Shown here piece by piece: positions 52,439-53,694 of a stretch of 53,694 nt of DNA. The first letter of the stretch is position 1. Every line of letters starts with the position of its first letter. The stretch comes from DAIPXZ01 sp036782995 (GTDB taxonomy: Bacteria; Bacillota; Clostridia; Saccharofermentanales; Saccharofermentanaceae). The stretch spans positions 1-53,694 of the forward strand of contig DAIPXZ010000009.1 in NCBI GenBank assembly GCA_036782995.1, in the 5' to 3' direction. Position numbers and translations under genes: made by a program. Below the pieces are notes generated by a model. It had not been told where the DNA came from. It did not search any database and worked only from the letters and a program-made list of their open reading frames with translations.

Positions 52439-53694
52439 TTAATTGTCTTTTGAGGCCGCAGTATCCGAATTATCGTCATCTTTACGTTTCGTAAAATCAA
52501 ACGTGTATTTTCCGTCACGATAATCAATAGCAATATCACTTACCTGATTCAATTCTCCGGTAAGGAAATAATCCGACAGTGGATCCTCAAGCTTCTTCTG
52601 AATCGTCTTACGTAAAGGACGCGCACCATATTTGGAATCATATCCTTCTATGGCAAGCTGATCCTTGGCCTTCTCCGAAATCTTGACAGATATCTCCTTT
52701 TCTTTTAATTGATTCGACAATTCAACCAACATCAGATTTACGATTTGACGAATCTCGTCCTTCGATAACTCGTTAAATACAATAATCTCATCGATACGAT
52801 TTAAGAATTCCGGTCGGAACATCTCTTTGAGAACGGAATGAACACGACTCTCGAGTGCAACTCTTCCATCTGCACCGAAACCGAAACCATTTGACTTTAA
52901 CGTGGTTCCAGCATTCGAAGTCATAATCAATATTGTATTTTCAAAATTGACCAATCGCCCGTGACTATCCGTCAATCGTCCATCATCCAAAATCTGCAAA
53001 AGCATATTAAACACATCCGGATGTGCCTTCTCGATTTCATCGAAAAGAATGACCGAGTATGGCTTACGTCTCACGCGCTCAGTTAATTGTCCGCCATCGT
53101 CATATCCAACATATCCAGGAGGCGATCCGATCAATTTGCTAACCGTATGCGCTTCCATGAATTCTGACATGTCCAAGCGAATAAGCGCATCTTCACGCGC
53201 AAACATGGCTTCAGCGATAGCCTTAACCAATTCCGTCTTTCCTACGCCGGTAGGTCCGACAAAAATGAATGAAGATGGCTTGTGTTTCTTTCCAAAACCG
53301 GAACGATTGCGCCGAATTGCCCGTGCGAGCGCATTAACGGCTTCATTTTGTCCAATGACTCTCTTATGTAATCGCTCTTCGAGCTTCATCAAGAGTTCCG
53401 AATCCGACTCAGAAATACGCTTTACCGGGATACCGGTCCACATCTCAACTACACGAGAAATATCTTCCTTATTGATAATCGTCGGTTCCATATCATTCTT
53501 TAGTGATTCTAATTCGCGCTCAACGCGAAGAATCTCTGCCTTTAGTTCGGCTTGCTTTTGGTAGAGATTACGCTCTTCAATCTTTTCCGGAGATAATTCA
53601 ATCATCAATTCTTCCAGTTTTGCTAAAGTGCGTTCAATCAGCATTTTTTCCAAGGAAAGCTTCTTAATCTTTACCAAGCATACCTCTTCCAAAT
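52439..53694 (-). CDS. clpC: ClpC-type Clp protease ATPase subunit (5' part outside window)
   Basis: This partial protein covers the last ~417 residues of a Hsp100 unfoldase that feeds ClpP. A helical stretch (residues 1-60 as seen) is followed by the VEMWTGIPVKRI linker. The second AAA+ domain has Walker A GPTGVGKTE, the pore loop GSPPGYVGYD, Walker B ILFDEIEKAHPDV, SNAG (sensor 1) and the Arg finger in FRPEFLNRIDEI. The C-terminal D2-small domain has YGARPLRKTIQKKLEDPLSD. The tail is acidic. No further gene is visible before the window edge. Confidence 0.93.
   Translation of the reverse strand, partial: LEEVCLVKIKKLSLEKMLIERTLAKLEELMIELSPEKIEERNLYQKQAELKAEILRVERELESLKNDMEPTIINKEDISRVVEMWTGIPVKRISESDSELLMKLEERLHKRVIGQNEAVNALARAIRRNRSGFGKKHKPSSFIFVGPTGVGKTELVKAIAEAMFAREDALIRLDMSEFMEAHTVSKLIGSPPGYVGYDDGGQLTERVRRKPYSVILFDEIEKAHPDVFNMLLQILDDGRLTDSHGRLVNFENTILIMTSNAGTTLKSNGFGFGADGRVALESRVHSVLKEMFRPEFLNRIDEIIVFNELSKDEIRQIVNLMLVELSNQLKEKEISVKISEKAKDQLAIEGYDSKYGARPLRKTIQKKLEDPLSDYFLTGELNQVSDIAIDYRDGKYTFDFTKRKDDDNSDTAASKDN

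Noticed and set aside
1..53694. CRISPR arrays, insertion sequences and rRNA genes
   Set aside because: No regularly spaced direct repeats, no transposase gene and no rRNA sequence were seen in the window.

Overview
The window reads as a moderately AT-rich Gram-positive genome of the class Clostridia, most likely an anaerobic gut or rumen Oscillospirales/Ruminococcaceae-type bacterium. This is inferred from protein character and was not tested by phylogeny. Supporting signs are a sensory-type [FeFe] hydrogenase operon, an FprA flavodiiron protein, cohesin and dockerin modules, strong AGGAGG ribosome binding sites, GTG/TTG starts, and clostridial-type GlnA and GyrI-DUF3795 proteins. Most genes lie on the minus strand.

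Layout. 0-5.1 kb: a minus-strand operon around a putative sensory [FeFe] hydrogenase (DRTGG, anti-sigma-like ATPase, hydrogenase, DRTGG, PHP, HATPase, 2Fe-2S ferredoxin), followed by a membrane protein. 5.2-7.1 kb: a long clostridial glutamine synthetase on plus. 7.3-14.6 kb: minus-strand housekeeping genes (hom, ACT protein, rdgB, rRNA methyltransferase, M3 peptidase, argS). 14.7-15.7 kb: an isolated MraY-like transferase. 15.9-17.1 kb: a GyrI-DUF3795 fusion. 17.2-21.6 kb: a four-gene PIN/kinase, vWA, PP2C and coiled-coil module resembling the TerY-P triad. 21.7-27.4 kb: lysA, a membrane MutS-like ATPase, a sirtuin with a histone-H1-like tail, a PH-domain protein and a transglutaminase lipoprotein. 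27.4-33.6 kb: a divergent type II topoisomerase pair with a NodB-fold-like membrane protein. 33.7-39.5 kb: flavodiiron protein, tRNA-Gly/Arg, SH3 lipoprotein, GNAT, nadE, SDR. 39.6-43.6 kb: a membrane-anchored cohesin protein beside a dockerin-bearing autolysin. 43.7-45.4 kb: tRNA-His/Gln/Lys and argJ. 45.4-48.9 kb: a mobile-element remnant with a serine-recombinase tail, a cytidylate-kinase-like protein and a MATE transporter behind a leader-peptide attenuator. 49-52.4 kb: a beta-glucan locus (cytoplasmic GH5, GH16 lipoprotein, divergent AraC regulator). The right edge holds the 3' part of a clpC-type gene.

The parts most worth following up are: (i) the MATE leader, which has an 18-codon leader peptide and four alternately pairing RNA segments; (ii) the adjacent cohesin anchor and dockerin autolysin; (iii) the kinase/phosphatase/vWA module; (iv) the hydrogenase signalling operon, including an ATPase whose conserved N-terminus has no normal start codon.
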